From the IMG/VR virus record IMGVR_UViG_3300008055_000177, positions 1 through 49,414 of that record: DNA of 49,414 nt; one strand, written 5' to 3'. Position numbers and translations under genes: made by a program. A model generated the notes under the pieces. That model saw only the letters and a program-made list of their open reading frames with translations. It was not told the DNA's origin and made no database searches. Of the stretch, positions 31,951 through 41,800 are shown piece after piece (the first letter of the stretch is position 1; each line of letters begins with the position of its first letter). The stretch comes from a virus.

Positions 31951-32439
31951 ATGGCAGAGACACTTTCAGTTACAGACATGTTACCTAACAAGTTTGAACC
32001 AAAGAGGAAGTTTAGGTGGGTTTTTGCAATTGAGGGAATTGATGCATTCTTAATGAAAACAGCAAAGCGTCCATCATTTGAGACAGCTGAGCAAGAGATT
32101 CATTTTATTAATTCGATTCGTTATATTGCTGGAAAGACAAAGTTTTCAACGTTAGAGTGCACACTATACGATCCTATTGCCCCATCAGGCGCACAGCAGG
32201 TTATGGAATGGGTTCGAACTCACTACGAGTCTGTTTCGGGTAGATCAGGTTATGCAGACTTCTACAAGAGAGACTGCCAGCTTAAGCTTCTCGATCCTGT
32301 CGGAACTGTCGTTGAGCTTTGGGACATCAAGGGCGCATTTTTGACAAATGCCACATTTGGTGACCTGGACTACACCGGTGAGGATCCAACAGAAATTTCG
32401 ATCACAATAAGATTCGATAACTGCGTCCTGCAGTACTAA
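31951..32439 (+). CDS. Tail tube protein (T4 gp19-like)
   Basis: The 162-residue product is almost the same length as T4 gp19 (163). It begins with LPNKFEPKRKFRWVFAIEGIDAFLMKTAKRPSFE and has the tube-fold strands FSTLECTLYDPIAPSGAQQVMEWV and LLDPVGTVVELWDIKGAF, closing with TEISITIRFDNCVLQY, all as in gp19/tube proteins of contractile tails. It forms the inner tube polymerising on the baseplate. ATG 31951 follows TTAGGAGAAGAAA. Tube and sheath genes are separated here by the inserted endonuclease gene, whereas in T4 gp18 and gp19 are adjacent. Confidence 0.95.
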   Translation: MAETLSVTDMLPNKFEPKRKFRWVFAIEGIDAFLMKTAKRPSFETAEQEIHFINSIRYIAGKTKFSTLECTLYDPIAPSGAQQVMEWVRTHYESVSGRSGYADFYKRDCQLKLLDPVGTVVELWDIKGAFLTNATFGDLDYTGEDPTEISITIRFDNCVLQY

Positions 32440-32470
32440 TTTTCTAGAAGTATTTTACGACGCTATCAAA

Positions 32471-32514
32471 CCTCCATTATTATTAGATGTGCTAGCATTT
32501 ATTAATGATGGAGG
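32471..32514 (+). promoter_or_regulatory. Hairpin that would hide the ribosome-binding site of the gp26-like gene
   Basis: Bases 32471-32482 pair with 32503-32514 over 12 positions with one G-U pair, closing a 20-base loop. The 3' arm contains the GGAGG (32510-32514) that serves GTG 32520 and the ATGs at 32505/32508. There is no T-run, so this is more likely a translational control stem than a terminator. T4 uses similar stems to block late genes on early read-through transcripts. Confidence 0.55.
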
Positions 32515-32519
32515 TTAAT

Positions 32520-33374
32520 GTGTCTGAATCAACTAGAGAGAATCGAAACGAAGTATTTGGAGCGAATTCGCTCCAGGGCGCCGGACTGCCTACACGCAAC
32601 ATAATGAGAGACGACTTTGGAATGGAAATTCCGGTTGAGTCCGTACCGCTTCCCTCGGCAGGATTGGTTTACCCTGCAGATTCACCACTCTCGGGTCGTG
32701 AGACAGTAGACATTAGAGCAATGACAGCGAAGGAAGAGGATATTCTGACTTCTAGAGCACTCATCAAGAAGGGAACTGTCATCACAGAGCTTCTCAAGTC
32801 GTGTCTTGTCGATAAAAATATTGATCCAGACACGCTCATTTCAGGTGATAGAAATGCAATCATGACAGCTGTTAGAGTGACAGGTTATGGAGCAGACTAC
32901 ACAGTTGATGTCGATTGTCCCTCATGCTCTGAAAAGTCTAAGCAGAGCTTTAAGCTCACAGACTTGAACATCAAGCGACTTGAAATTAATCCCGTTGAGG
33001 TCGGCAAGAATCTCTTTGAGTTCAAGCTGCCCGTTTCAGGCAAGACTATTCGTTTTAAGTTTCTGACAGGCAAAGATGAGCAAGAGATCACTGTGACATC
33101 TGAGAGAAAGAAGAAGCAGGGTCAGCAGTCGGACAATTTGATTACGCAGAAGCTCATGTATTCTGTAGTGTCTGTTGAGGGCACTACCGACAAGGTAAAG
33201 GTACAGTCATTCATTCGCAATATGCCTGCACGTGATTCGCTGGCTTTGAGGAAGTTCATGGACGCCAGTGAGCCTGGAATTGATATGAAATCGTGGATCG
33301 AGTGCCCTAACTGTGATGAGTCATCAGAAGTGAGGCTGCCTCTAGGCGTAAGCTTTTTTTGGCCTGACAACTGA
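32520..33374 (+). CDS. T4 gp26-like baseplate / tail-assembly protein
   Basis: GTG 32520 is chosen because GGAGG lies 5 bases ahead; ATG 32505 in frame has no site. The product of about 284 residues matches the T4 gp26-type baseplate family: VPLPSAGLVYP near 40, VDIRAMTAKEEDILTSRALIKKG near 65, GDRNAIMTAVRVTGYGADY near 108, then CPSC and a second pair CPNC near the end, which probably bind a zinc ion together. The family acts in baseplate hub assembly; position just before the tape measure also matches tail-assembly chaperones. The last codons read across a run of seven T's (33354-33360), after which an open +1 frame continues for 88 codons. The stop is at 33372-33374. Confidence 0.85.
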   Translation: MSESTRENRNEVFGANSLQGAGLPTRNIMRDDFGMEIPVESVPLPSAGLVYPADSPLSGRETVDIRAMTAKEEDILTSRALIKKGTVITELLKSCLVDKNIDPDTLISGDRNAIMTAVRVTGYGADYTVDVDCPSCSEKSKQSFKLTDLNIKRLEINPVEVGKNLFEFKLPVSGKTIRFKFLTGKDEQEITVTSERKKKQGQQSDNLITQKLMYSVVSVEGTTDKVKVQSFIRNMPARDSLALRKFMDASEPGIDMKSWIECPNCDESSEVRLPLGVSFFWPDN

Positions 33375-33624
33375 AAATACTCAGGAGTATAAAGAGTCAT
33401 ACTTAGAACAAGTATTTCTTCTTATGTACTACATGGGTTTTAGCTATGTTGAAGCGCATAGTATTCCAATGTGGCAAAGAGTCTGGTTTATACAGCGGAT
33501 AAATCAAGAATTTAAGAAAAGTGAAGGAGCTTCTAGGGCGGCTCATCAAAACTCACCTGATTCTCGAGCCATGCTAAATAGAGCTCGAGCAGATGTACCA
33601 GCTAAGCTTCGAAGATTCACATAA
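33352..33624 (+). CDS. Open frame beyond the gp26-like gene, probably reached by frameshift at the T-run
   Basis: The frame is open from 33352 and overlaps the end of the gp26-like gene in the +1 frame. Between 33352 and ATG 33424 it has no ATG, GTG or TTG, yet those codons read as a good charged helix (GLTTENTQEYKESYLEQVF) leading straight into the rest (MYYMGFSYVEAHSIP, WQRVWFIQRINQEF). ATG 33424 has no ribosome-binding site. A +1 or -2 shift on TTTTTTT at 33354-33360 would join both as ...VSFF-GLTTEN. Independent translation from 33424 would give only 66 residues. In many tailed phages a chaperone pair just before the tape measure is made this way. No function beyond that setting is visible. 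Confidence 0.6.
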   Translation, partial: AFFGLTTENTQEYKESYLEQVFLLMYYMGFSYVEAHSIPMWQRVWFIQRINQEFKKSEGASRAAHQNSPDSRAMLNRARADVPAKLRRFT

Positions 33625-33661
33625 TTTTCTTCGTAATATTTAATAATACAAGGGGGATCTT

Positions 33662-33910
33662 ATGTCTAATTCAAGCGATTTTAAAACTATGGCAGCCAAA
33701 TATATCCTTGGAGAATATCGAACAATTGATATTAAAGGGCCAAAAGAGAAGGTTGGTTGCATAGCGGAAGTTCTAGAAGCTTCTAAAAAACTATATACAC
33801 TTTTAGAGAGTGAAGATGCTAATATTGCGGATGTTATTGTACTCGCTTCGCAAAAAAATCTAGCGGCACAAAAATACAAAAAATTGACTGGTGAAAACTG
33901 GTATTTTTGA
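33662..33910 (+). CDS. Small hypothetical protein before the tape measure gene
   Basis: The 82-residue product starts at ATG 33662 behind AAGGGGGATCTT, a strong site. It is charged and mostly helical (EKVGCIAEVLEASKKLYTLL, then VIVLASQKNLAAQKYKKL), with no membrane segment. Its place between the gp26-like pair and the tape measure points to tail assembly. No family was recognised. Confidence 0.65.
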   Translation: MSNSSDFKTMAAKYILGEYRTIDIKGPKEKVGCIAEVLEASKKLYTLLESEDANIADVIVLASQKNLAAQKYKKLTGENWYF

Positions 33911-33948
33911 CAAGTGTCTAATTAACTCTTAGAAGGATAGACACTTAG

Positions 33949-36900
33949 ATGGCAAATACACCTGATATCGGCGTTGGCAATCTAGATTTACACCAACAGC
34001 TCAACAATCTCCTTGTTGAGAGGAACAAGATATTAGAGCAGCAAAATGCTGTCTTGACGGCACACAATCAGCTAATTGCAGCAATGACGCAGAGACTAAA
34101 GGACCAGCAGGCTGCTGCTGGTGGAGCTGCAAAGGCGAATGCAGAACTAAACGCTAGTCTCGGCGTGTCAGCTAAGTCTGCAGAAGAGACAGCACAGAGC
34201 ATAGATGAGCTAGCAAAATCTCTAGATGAAGGCAGCAAAAGCAGTTTTTCATTTATGGGAGCTCTCAAGACTGTTGGCAGCACTCTAAGCGGTGTTGTTT
34301 CTGTTGCATTTGGCGCAGTAGAAGTAATCTCTAATCTTGCAAAATCCTTCTTTACTTATGGTCTTGCTATTGCATCGATACCTTTTGGAATTCTTAACGG
34401 CCTTATTGAGTGGGCAAATACTCTGCCGTCTGGAATTAATCCTATTCTTCTACAGATAGAAGAAATTAGAAAAGCTTTTGGTGATATTGCTCAAAATGAA
34501 GGCAAACTTCTTTACGGTTCTATAAGAGAAATCCGTGGAGAAATGCGCAATTTTGCCGGAACCGGCCTAAGTGTACGAAGGATGTTCGGTTATGGTCCTG
34601 AAGGTATTGCCAAAGCGATGCAAGAATTTCAAGCTATTGCTGAAGCCTTAGGCCCAAGCCTCAATAGACTCAAGGACGAAATCACTGGAAACATACCAGA
34701 GCTCTTAGCACTCACGAGAGGCTTTACGGGTAGCGCTGATGCGACTGCCGCAATGCTCAAGCATGCAAAGTCTTTGGGCAGAGATGGAACGAAGGAGATT
34801 ATTAGGGCAACATCAATTGCACAGAGAATGGGCAAACAGTATGGAATTAATGCCAAGGTAATTGGAAAAGCCGTCGGCGAGATGTCAAAAGACATCTCTA
34901 ACTTTGGATCACTCTCGATCGAGAGCATGACTGCTGCAGCTGTATATGCTTCTAAATTGGGACTTGAAATTCAAGACCTTGGAAATGTCATGAATAAATT
35001 CCTCAATTTTGAAGATGCAGCAAAAGGTGCTGCTGAGATGGCGCAGGCATTCGGCATGAATGTCGACACAATGCAGCTAATGAAGGGTGGACCTGAAGCA
35101 ATCGAAGAGATGCGAAGAGCATTTTTTGCTTCAGGTAGAACAATTGAGAGTCTGTCTAATGCAGAGAGAAAGCTATTCGAACAACAGACGTCTCTTACCG
35201 GCGCCTCTCTAGAGGCTGCATTCGCTGCAGAAACTCAAGGACTGTCATATAGTCAGATTGCAGATTCAGCAGAAGAAGCTGGAAGTATTCAAGAACAACA
35301 GCTAAAGGTCATGAAAGAGCTAGCCAAGAGCATCGATCGAGTCTTTGGAAGCGGAGGAGATCAATTTAAATCTTTCGGCGCTGCAATGTCGAAAGGATTT
35401 ATGGATGGAATGACACGAGCAAAACCCATGTATGAGCTTCTGCGCAACATTAGACGTGCTCTCATCTCCACGTACTGGGCATTTAGAGATATCGGAAGAA
35501 TTTTTGTGACGTCTTTCCCGGGACTCCAGAAGTTTTTGTCGTCTCTTGCCAAATTCTTCAGTCGAGACAACTTTGGTAAATTGTTAGGAAGTTTTAAAAA
35601 GGATTTCACCGCACTGATGTCTGACTTGTCAGATCCCAGCAAGAAAGACAGTGCGATTGCCAGATTCATGGACAACATAAAAAAGTCTTTCGGCAATTTC
35701 TTCTCTTCGAATAGCTCAATCTTGAAGGGCGTTGTTGACGGAGGAAAGACAGTACTCTTGACTGTCTGGAGTATTTTTAATCAAATATTGCTTGTAGGAC
35801 TTGAAACAATATCAAAAGGCCTTGAGACATTCTTGTCTTCTGATTTCTTGGACACTATCGGCGCCGGCGTCAATGGGGCTACATCTGAGCTTTTTGCAGT
35901 TTTTGGAAAACTGTGGCAACAGCTTGGACAAGCTTGGGATCGTATCTGGCCTGTTCTTAAACCTAGATTAATAAAGCTGGGGGTCTGGATAAAGGACACG
36001 TTTATAGAAATTTTAGAGTCAGTATTCGGTCTAGAAAAAGGTCAAATCGTAAAATCATTTGATTCTTTCATAGAATCATTTAAAGAAGCTGCTCCTTATA
36101 TTGCGGGCTTAATGCTGTTGCCTTTAGCTGGACCCCTTCTGTCTGCGATGGGTGGATTGCTGGGAGGAGTTTTTATGGCCGCCGGCAAATTAATTTCTAA
36201 TTTTGCCTTGGGTCCTCTAATGACAGGATTGGGATCGATTAGCGGAATGGTGAATGGATCTGCAGCTGCCGCCGGTGCAGCCGGAGGAGCCGCCGGCGCC
36301 GTTGCAGGACCTACCTTTTTTGCCATGCTAAAGTCGGCTTCAGCAGTTTTGGGCGTTGTTGCTGTATTGTTGCCGGCAATGGTGCTTTATATTCACATGA
36401 TCACACCTTTAATTCAGACGTTAGATTATTCTATGTTTCCCAAGCTGGGCCTTACGCTTCTCGCATTAGCAGGCATGGCTGTCACAGGTGCAATCATGAT
36501 TGCAACTTTGTCAATAGTCGACAAAATTCCTAAAGACTACAAGTCATTAATAATTGGAATAGGAGTAATAGGATTAGTAATTTTAGCACTTACAGGTGTC
36601 ACAGCCATAGCAGTGTCAGCATTAGAAGATTTCACACCCGATACTGTTGAAAAAATCTCAAAAGCACTTTTGAGCATGAGTCTAATGGCAGTTGGAATGA
36701 CGGTAGCAGCTCTTGCGATTGGTGCTATCATAATAGGAGGTTCTATTTTTGGAGGCTTAGCTATCGTGGCGGGTATTACAGCTATGGCCAGCGTTATCAT
36801 AGGCACAATTAAAGCTATGATGCCAGTAATTAAATTATTAATGACCGCAAATATACCGAATCCGGATTCATTCAAGGCAGTTGCAGACGTTCTGGTCGGT

Positions 36901-38655
36901 CTGATGTCGAGCATGGGAAATTTTGCTGGAGCGGTGTTAGATATTGTTTCTCTAGCACCTGATAGTGGTTGGCTGACTCCTTCTGAGCAGGATTCACGTG
37001 ATTTTGTAAACTCCCTCAATGCAATTAATAGACTAATTGGACAACTCATAGAACCGCTAGAAAAGACCAAAGAGATCATCAGCATGATCATGTCTACGCT
37101 TTTTGCCGGAGGAGTTAGCGAATCAAAGATCAAGGCCGCAACTGATTTTGTTTCATCAATATTGCCACCACTCTTTCAATTTATGGGATCTTCTACGGAA
37201 ATTTTTTCCAAGATAGCTAGCGTTGCTACAGATAAAGACGGCAAAATCGATGGAGAAAAACTCAAATTAGTCGTTGATGCATTTAGTAATGTAAGTAATG
37301 TTCTTTTTAGCACCGATTTGTCAGGAAAGATTCATGAAGCTGTCAACCAAATGCTAACAATGACCACGAGCCTTAAAGTTCCTGAAAACTTTGAAAATAA
37401 CTCGAAGCTAATTACCTCTTCAATTGGTTTCATTACAAGCTTTATTGAAATAGGTTCAAAAATCATAGGACTCATCGGTAAAGAAATACCAGTAGACGAT
37501 GTGGAGGAAGGTATTTCGACAGTTGGGCGCATGGACCTAGAAGGAATTTTCGGAGTACTTGACAGAATTGCGCGCAGCGTGCCTGAAAACATGTATTTTA
37601 TTGCTCAGGGCATCGAAGGATTGCTTTCTATTCCTGCGCTGTCATCTAGGGGAGTTGGAGGCAAATTAGACGCGCTTAAATCAATGTTTGAAGCAGCTAG
37701 TGGTTTTATAGAGATGATCAATGGGTTGGGCCCAATGACTGAAGCACAAGGCAAATTTTTCAAGTCTGTTGCTTTCTTTAGCAGTATTTTTTCTAATGGA
37801 AGCTCATCTGACAATATTAAGCGTGCCATAAGTGGGATCGCTTCAATTGCACTTGCTGGCCGGGAAGCTAAGGGTTTCAATAAGAGCGCAATTAATCTAT
37901 TGGAAGATGTTTTCGATGGTGCTGCAGATCTTATAAAAACAATCCAGGGAACAGATGCCGTCGACTCTGCGATGTTAACAACCAAGCTCACAGGAATCAG
38001 TTCGGCAGTTACAAATCCGTGGTTAATAGCTACTATTGGTGCAATCGGCAATATCGGGATAGTTGCTATGAAAGTAAAAGGATTTAATGTAGCAACAGCT
38101 CAATTATTAGCAAATACATTTTCAGGCGCTGCAGATTTGATAAAGACATTTGCCGGCAAAGAAAACGGTGTGGGTGCAGAAGATTTAACATCTGCTATCA
38201 CTACGGGCTTAGAAAACATGAACACAATGTTTGTTAATGATAAAATTGAACCCATCATCAAAAATCTAGGCAAAATTTCTAAGCTAGCGGTGGGCGTTAA
38301 TGTTGATGGTCTATCAAATTTAGCATCTGTTGCAGAAAAGACTGCGTATCTAGGGCAGTCAATCGGAGGATTTGTCTCTCACCTTCCAAAAGATGCGAAT
38401 GAGATGACGCAAATTGTTATCGCTTATGTCGAAGGATTTAACCAGCTTATAGGCATAGGAGAAGCTTTTGCATCCTCGAAGTCCTTCGAAGCTTTGATGA
38501 GCCTGTCGTCACAGCTTTCAGATGCAAAAACAGTCACAGTTGAAGCAAACGGTGTCACCTATACCTTTAATGTTAACGTCACGATTGACGCTGAAAAATT
38601 GGCGGAAAAAATTATTAAGACCGACCAGGTAAAGAATCAGATGGGCATTAAGTGA
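33949..38655 (+). CDS. Tail tape measure protein
   Basis: This 1568-residue protein is one of the longest in the window and sets tail length. Residues 1-90 are coiled-coil-like and Gln/Ala-rich (LNNLLVERNKILEQQNAVL). Hydrophobic, glycine-rich segments lie at about 110-160, 715-800 and 845-1000, as is usual for proteins that leave the tube and reach the host membrane. The remainder is helical with repeated patterns of about 100 residues in the last third (KGFNKSAINLLEDVFDGAADLI ... KGFNVATAQLLANTFSGAADLI). The short C-terminal strand motif (TVTVEANGVTYTFNVNVTID) may bind the initiator or tube end. T4 gp29 has 590 residues, so this tail should be about two and a half times as long if length scales. 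Confidence 0.93.
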   Translation: MANTPDIGVGNLDLHQQLNNLLVERNKILEQQNAVLTAHNQLIAAMTQRLKDQQAAAGGAAKANAELNASLGVSAKSAEETAQSIDELAKSLDEGSKSSFSFMGALKTVGSTLSGVVSVAFGAVEVISNLAKSFFTYGLAIASIPFGILNGLIEWANTLPSGINPILLQIEEIRKAFGDIAQNEGKLLYGSIREIRGEMRNFAGTGLSVRRMFGYGPEGIAKAMQEFQAIAEALGPSLNRLKDEITGNIPELLALTRGFTGSADATAAMLKHAKSLGRDGTKEIIRATSIAQRMGKQYGINAKVIGKAVGEMSKDISNFGSLSIESMTAAAVYASKLGLEIQDLGNVMNKFLNFEDAAKGAAEMAQAFGMNVDTMQLMKGGPEAIEEMRRAFFASGRTIESLSNAERKLFEQQTSLTGASLEAAFAAETQGLSYSQIADSAEEAGSIQEQQLKVMKELAKSIDRVFGSGGDQFKSFGAAMSKGFMDGMTRAKPMYELLRNIRRALISTYWAFRDIGRIFVTSFPGLQKFLSSLAKFFSRDNFGKLLGSFKKDFTALMSDLSDPSKKDSAIARFMDNIKKSFGNFFSSNSSILKGVVDGGKTVLLTVWSIFNQILLVGLETISKGLETFLSSDFLDTIGAGVNGATSELFAVFGKLWQQLGQAWDRIWPVLKPRLIKLGVWIKDTFIEILESVFGLEKGQIVKSFDSFIESFKEAAPYIAGLMLLPLAGPLLSAMGGLLGGVFMAAGKLISNFALGPLMTGLGSISGMVNGSAAAAGAAGGAAGAVAGPTFFAMLKSASAVLGVVAVLLPAMVLYIHMITPLIQTLDYSMFPKLGLTLLALAGMAVTGAIMIATLSIVDKIPKDYKSLIIGIGVIGLVILALTGVTAIAVSALEDFTPDTVEKISKALLSMSLMAVGMTVAALAIGAIIIGGSIFGGLAIVAGITAMASVIIGTIKAMMPVIKLLMTANIPNPDSFKAVADVLVGLMSSMGNFAGAVLDIVSLAPDSGWLTPSEQDSRDFVNSLNAINRLIGQLIEPLEKTKEIISMIMSTLFAGGVSESKIKAATDFVSSILPPLFQFMGSSTEIFSKIASVATDKDGKIDGEKLKLVVDAFSNVSNVLFSTDLSGKIHEAVNQMLTMTTSLKVPENFENNSKLITSSIGFITSFIEIGSKIIGLIGKEIPVDDVEEGISTVGRMDLEGIFGVLDRIARSVPENMYFIAQGIEGLLSIPALSSRGVGGKLDALKSMFEAASGFIEMINGLGPMTEAQGKFFKSVAFFSSIFSNGSSSDNIKRAISGIASIALAGREAKGFNKSAINLLEDVFDGAADLIKTIQGTDAVDSAMLTTKLTGISSAVTNPWLIATIGAIGNIGIVAMKVKGFNVATAQLLANTFSGAADLIKTFAGKENGVGAEDLTSAITTGLENMNTMFVNDKIEPIIKNLGKISKLAVGVNVDGLSNLASVAEKTAYLGQSIGGFVSHLPKDANEMTQIVIAYVEGFNQLIGIGEAFASSKSFEALMSLSSQLSDAKTVTVEANGVTYTFNVNVTIDAEKLAEKIIKTDQVKNQMGIK

Positions 38656-38683
38656 TAAGTTTAAACAGGAGATTTTATAGACT

Positions 38684-38884
38684 ATGAGAAAAAATTTATT
38701 TGATAAAGTCTTTGTTTCAATGACTCAACATTGGGATAAAAATCTTCGTGACAGCTGTATGAATGAATATGAGGAACTTAGCAGAGAATGTGAAAGTTTC
38801 GAGAACATATTTAAGAGTGTTATTGAAAACAAAGATTTGCAGCATCTAGTTCAAAACGAAATCAACAAAAGGCTAGACTCTTGA
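38684..38884 (+). CDS. Small helical hypothetical protein between tape measure and baseplate gene
   Basis: The 66-residue product starts at ATG 38684, with AACAGGAG 14-20 bases upstream as a distant site. It is charged and helical (VFVSMTQHWDKNLRDSCMNEYEELSRECESFENIF). Its stop overlaps the TTG start of the next gene by four bases (TTGA), so the two are translationally coupled. It may be a small baseplate or tape-measure partner; no family is recognised. Confidence 0.6.
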   Translation: MRKNLFDKVFVSMTQHWDKNLRDSCMNEYEELSRECESFENIFKSVIENKDLQHLVQNEINKRLDS

Positions 38885-41800
38885 CAAAGAAGACGCACGA
38901 TACAAAAGCAACGCTGTCAAACAACCTAGAGCCCGAACAGCTGTATCAGCCTGGTTTTTACAGCATGAGCAACAGGTCGGGAGCCCAAGAGACACCTCCT
39001 GCACCCGTTCGACCCGACAACAATGAAGATATCAGCAAGACGTCTCTAGACACGACTTCTGATTATGCTGGACGTCTAACTTCAGGAGACATAAGTCATC
39101 AAAGTCAGAGAGGAATTAGAAAAGGAAATGTTTTCACGCTAGATCCAGATCTTAATTACGCTCCTGAAGGTCTCAAAGAGCACACTACCAGCACTACAGG
39201 CAGATCTTCTCTGACTGATATTAAGAGAAAAGGTCAGACATTAGGAACTTTCCTGGATGCAGCGAAAGAGGCCAACAGCGAACAGGCTAATAGGTTTGAG
39301 ACAGCTAGCATGTCTCAGTATGGGTCAAATTCTAACGCAGGCAATCCATTTCTAGAAGACAATCCAGTTATTGATAAGACAAAATCTAAAGATGGTCATG
39401 TTCTATTGACAGGTATCAAAGAAGAGAAGAAAAACTCTAAAGTTGGAGATCCTGCAGTATTTACAGACCAAGAAACAAATAGATTGTCTGAAGTTCAAAA
39501 AAGAATTTCGGCAGTTCTCAGCAACAACAGATTCAATTCTTCTGATAGAACACCCTTCATGCGTAACAATGCAAGAGTTGCAGAGGGCGATCGTGGCGCC
39601 CGAATCGGTGCTACAAAACAGGGCGAGTTAGGAAAATATGTCAAGAATGCCGAGTTTATTTTAGAAGAAGATCTAAAAGATGTCGCAAAAGACCTGATGA
39701 CTCTTGCGACAGGACAAGGCGATTTTAAAGAGGCAGTAGACGAAAACGGTTCGATAAATATCAGCAAATTAGCGAATCTTACACGACTTACAGGTTGGTC
39801 GCCTGTCAATGCTGGAGATCTGAGGGCATCTAATACAGACACAGGAAGAAAAATTCTTTCTCCCTCCGCAGGAGTCAATACTAGTCTTTTGACAGGCGAA
39901 GGTGATGAGAATTCCGTCCCCTCTTATGGAGTCTTAAACAGCCCCTACGAACCATTTTCAGGACCACTGCCGATCAGCATGGTGGTTAATTCGCTGCTGG
40001 GTCTTACAAGTCTTGTTGCATTTTCAGCTGCAATCGTAGGGCTTGTAGGTTTAATTGGAAGACAGGCTAAGGGAACGGGCGCTGTTCCAATTGAAACACA
40101 TCCCATGGCTATGGCAAAAGGAAAACATGGAAAAAAAGAGTCAGAGAGCGAAATAGTTTTAAGAATTTTTAGAATTCCCGTGCTAGAACATGATTTTGAT
40201 CTCTGCTTGCTTTCAGGAATTTTGACATTCTATGGCTTTAAAGAACTTCCAACTCTTTTGGCGAAAGATCTAGACGTCGGAGATGCGCTAGAAGCTCTTT
40301 TTGTTCCTGAGGCTTCATTTAATTTGCTTAACAAATTTTCAAATCTAGCAAATTCAGCTGGATATTATTCTGTTATAACTAGAGCGGCAGCTAGAGATGT
40401 GAAACAGATCAAGGACGCAATTTCGGGATTTGACGGCGGCGTCGTAGGATCTGTTGTGCAGACGTTTAAAGTAATAGACTCTATTGTCGAGTCTACAACT
40501 TATAAATTCTTAATGACAATGGCAGCGCTCGGTGATAAGGTTCTTTCTGCTGCAACAGCACATCCAACACTCAGCTCAGGAGTCGATGTGGATACATTAC
40601 CTGAAGGTGCTCATAACAGACACAGGAAGAGCAGAATCACTAGTGAAGGCAAGCAAAGGACAATAGGATCTCAAAAAGCAGGTCGTCTAGCATGGAGACA
40701 TGCAGCTTCTCCTTCTAGATACATATTACCTACGTCTTTTAAGACTGCAATGTCTAATGTGGAAGTCACTACTGCAAATACTCTAGGCGCAGATATGACT
40801 ACAAAACTTCCACATCAAAGCATGTTTAGTGGGGAATCTTATCCCGATCAAGACATCTACGGTGAAAGTGATTTAGGAGACGGAAAAGGCAATTTGTTGA
40901 TGGGATTGAGTGGCGCACCAAATGTACCAGGTCGTCTACCCAAAGAGTACGCTCGCTGGATTGAAGATCAACTTGATGCCGAGTTCATGCCTTTTTATTT
41001 TCATGACATTCGAACAAATGAAATTATATCTTTTCACGCATTTTTATCGAATCTTTCAGACTCATATTCTGCAGATTACGCATCGACATCTGCATACGGA
41101 CGTGGTGATGATGTTAGAATTTACAATAAAACGACTAGAAACGTAGGCGTTAAATTTTCAATTGTTGCAACTGATGAAAAGGACATGGATGTTCTCTACT
41201 GGAATCTCAATAAATTAGTCTCGATGGTGTACCCACAGTGGTCTCGAGGAAGATCTGTAATTAATGGCTCTGGAATGAATGCAGAGAAATTTATACAACC
41301 ATTTTCTCAAATTCCAACTGCATCACCTCTAATCAGACTGAGATTGGGTGACGTTTTAACTTCAAATTATTCTAAGTTTGGACTCATGCGTCTTTTCGGC
41401 GTAGGAGAAGGAAGAGACGTCTTCACACTTAATCTAGAAACCTCAGAGACAGAAGCATCAGCTGCGCGCCGACAAGAATTAGATGAAATCAAAAAGAAGA
41501 TTTTAAAGGAAGCAGCGCTTCGAAGAACTGATCCTGGTGCATCTGATACTGTTCAAAAGTCACAATTAGAATCTTTCGGTTTAAGTATTCCAGAGATTGC
41601 AGCGATCGGTGTCGATGGCAGTGACTCACAGTTCGGTTACAGAAAGGGCGACAGAGTAATTATTAGCGCAACAGCTGGAGCCGGAAATTTAGGATATTGG
41701 GGAAGAAATTCTTCTGGTAAGCTGGCAATGCATATAAATGGATACTCTAAGAAAAGCCCTGCCCAATTTCTGCATGTCTATCCTCAAAACGTAGAAGTTG

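Noticed and set aside
36537-37133. 198-codon minus-strand frame in the tape measure gene
   Set aside because: Shadow of the hydrophobic, Ile/Ala-rich coding strand; no start signals.
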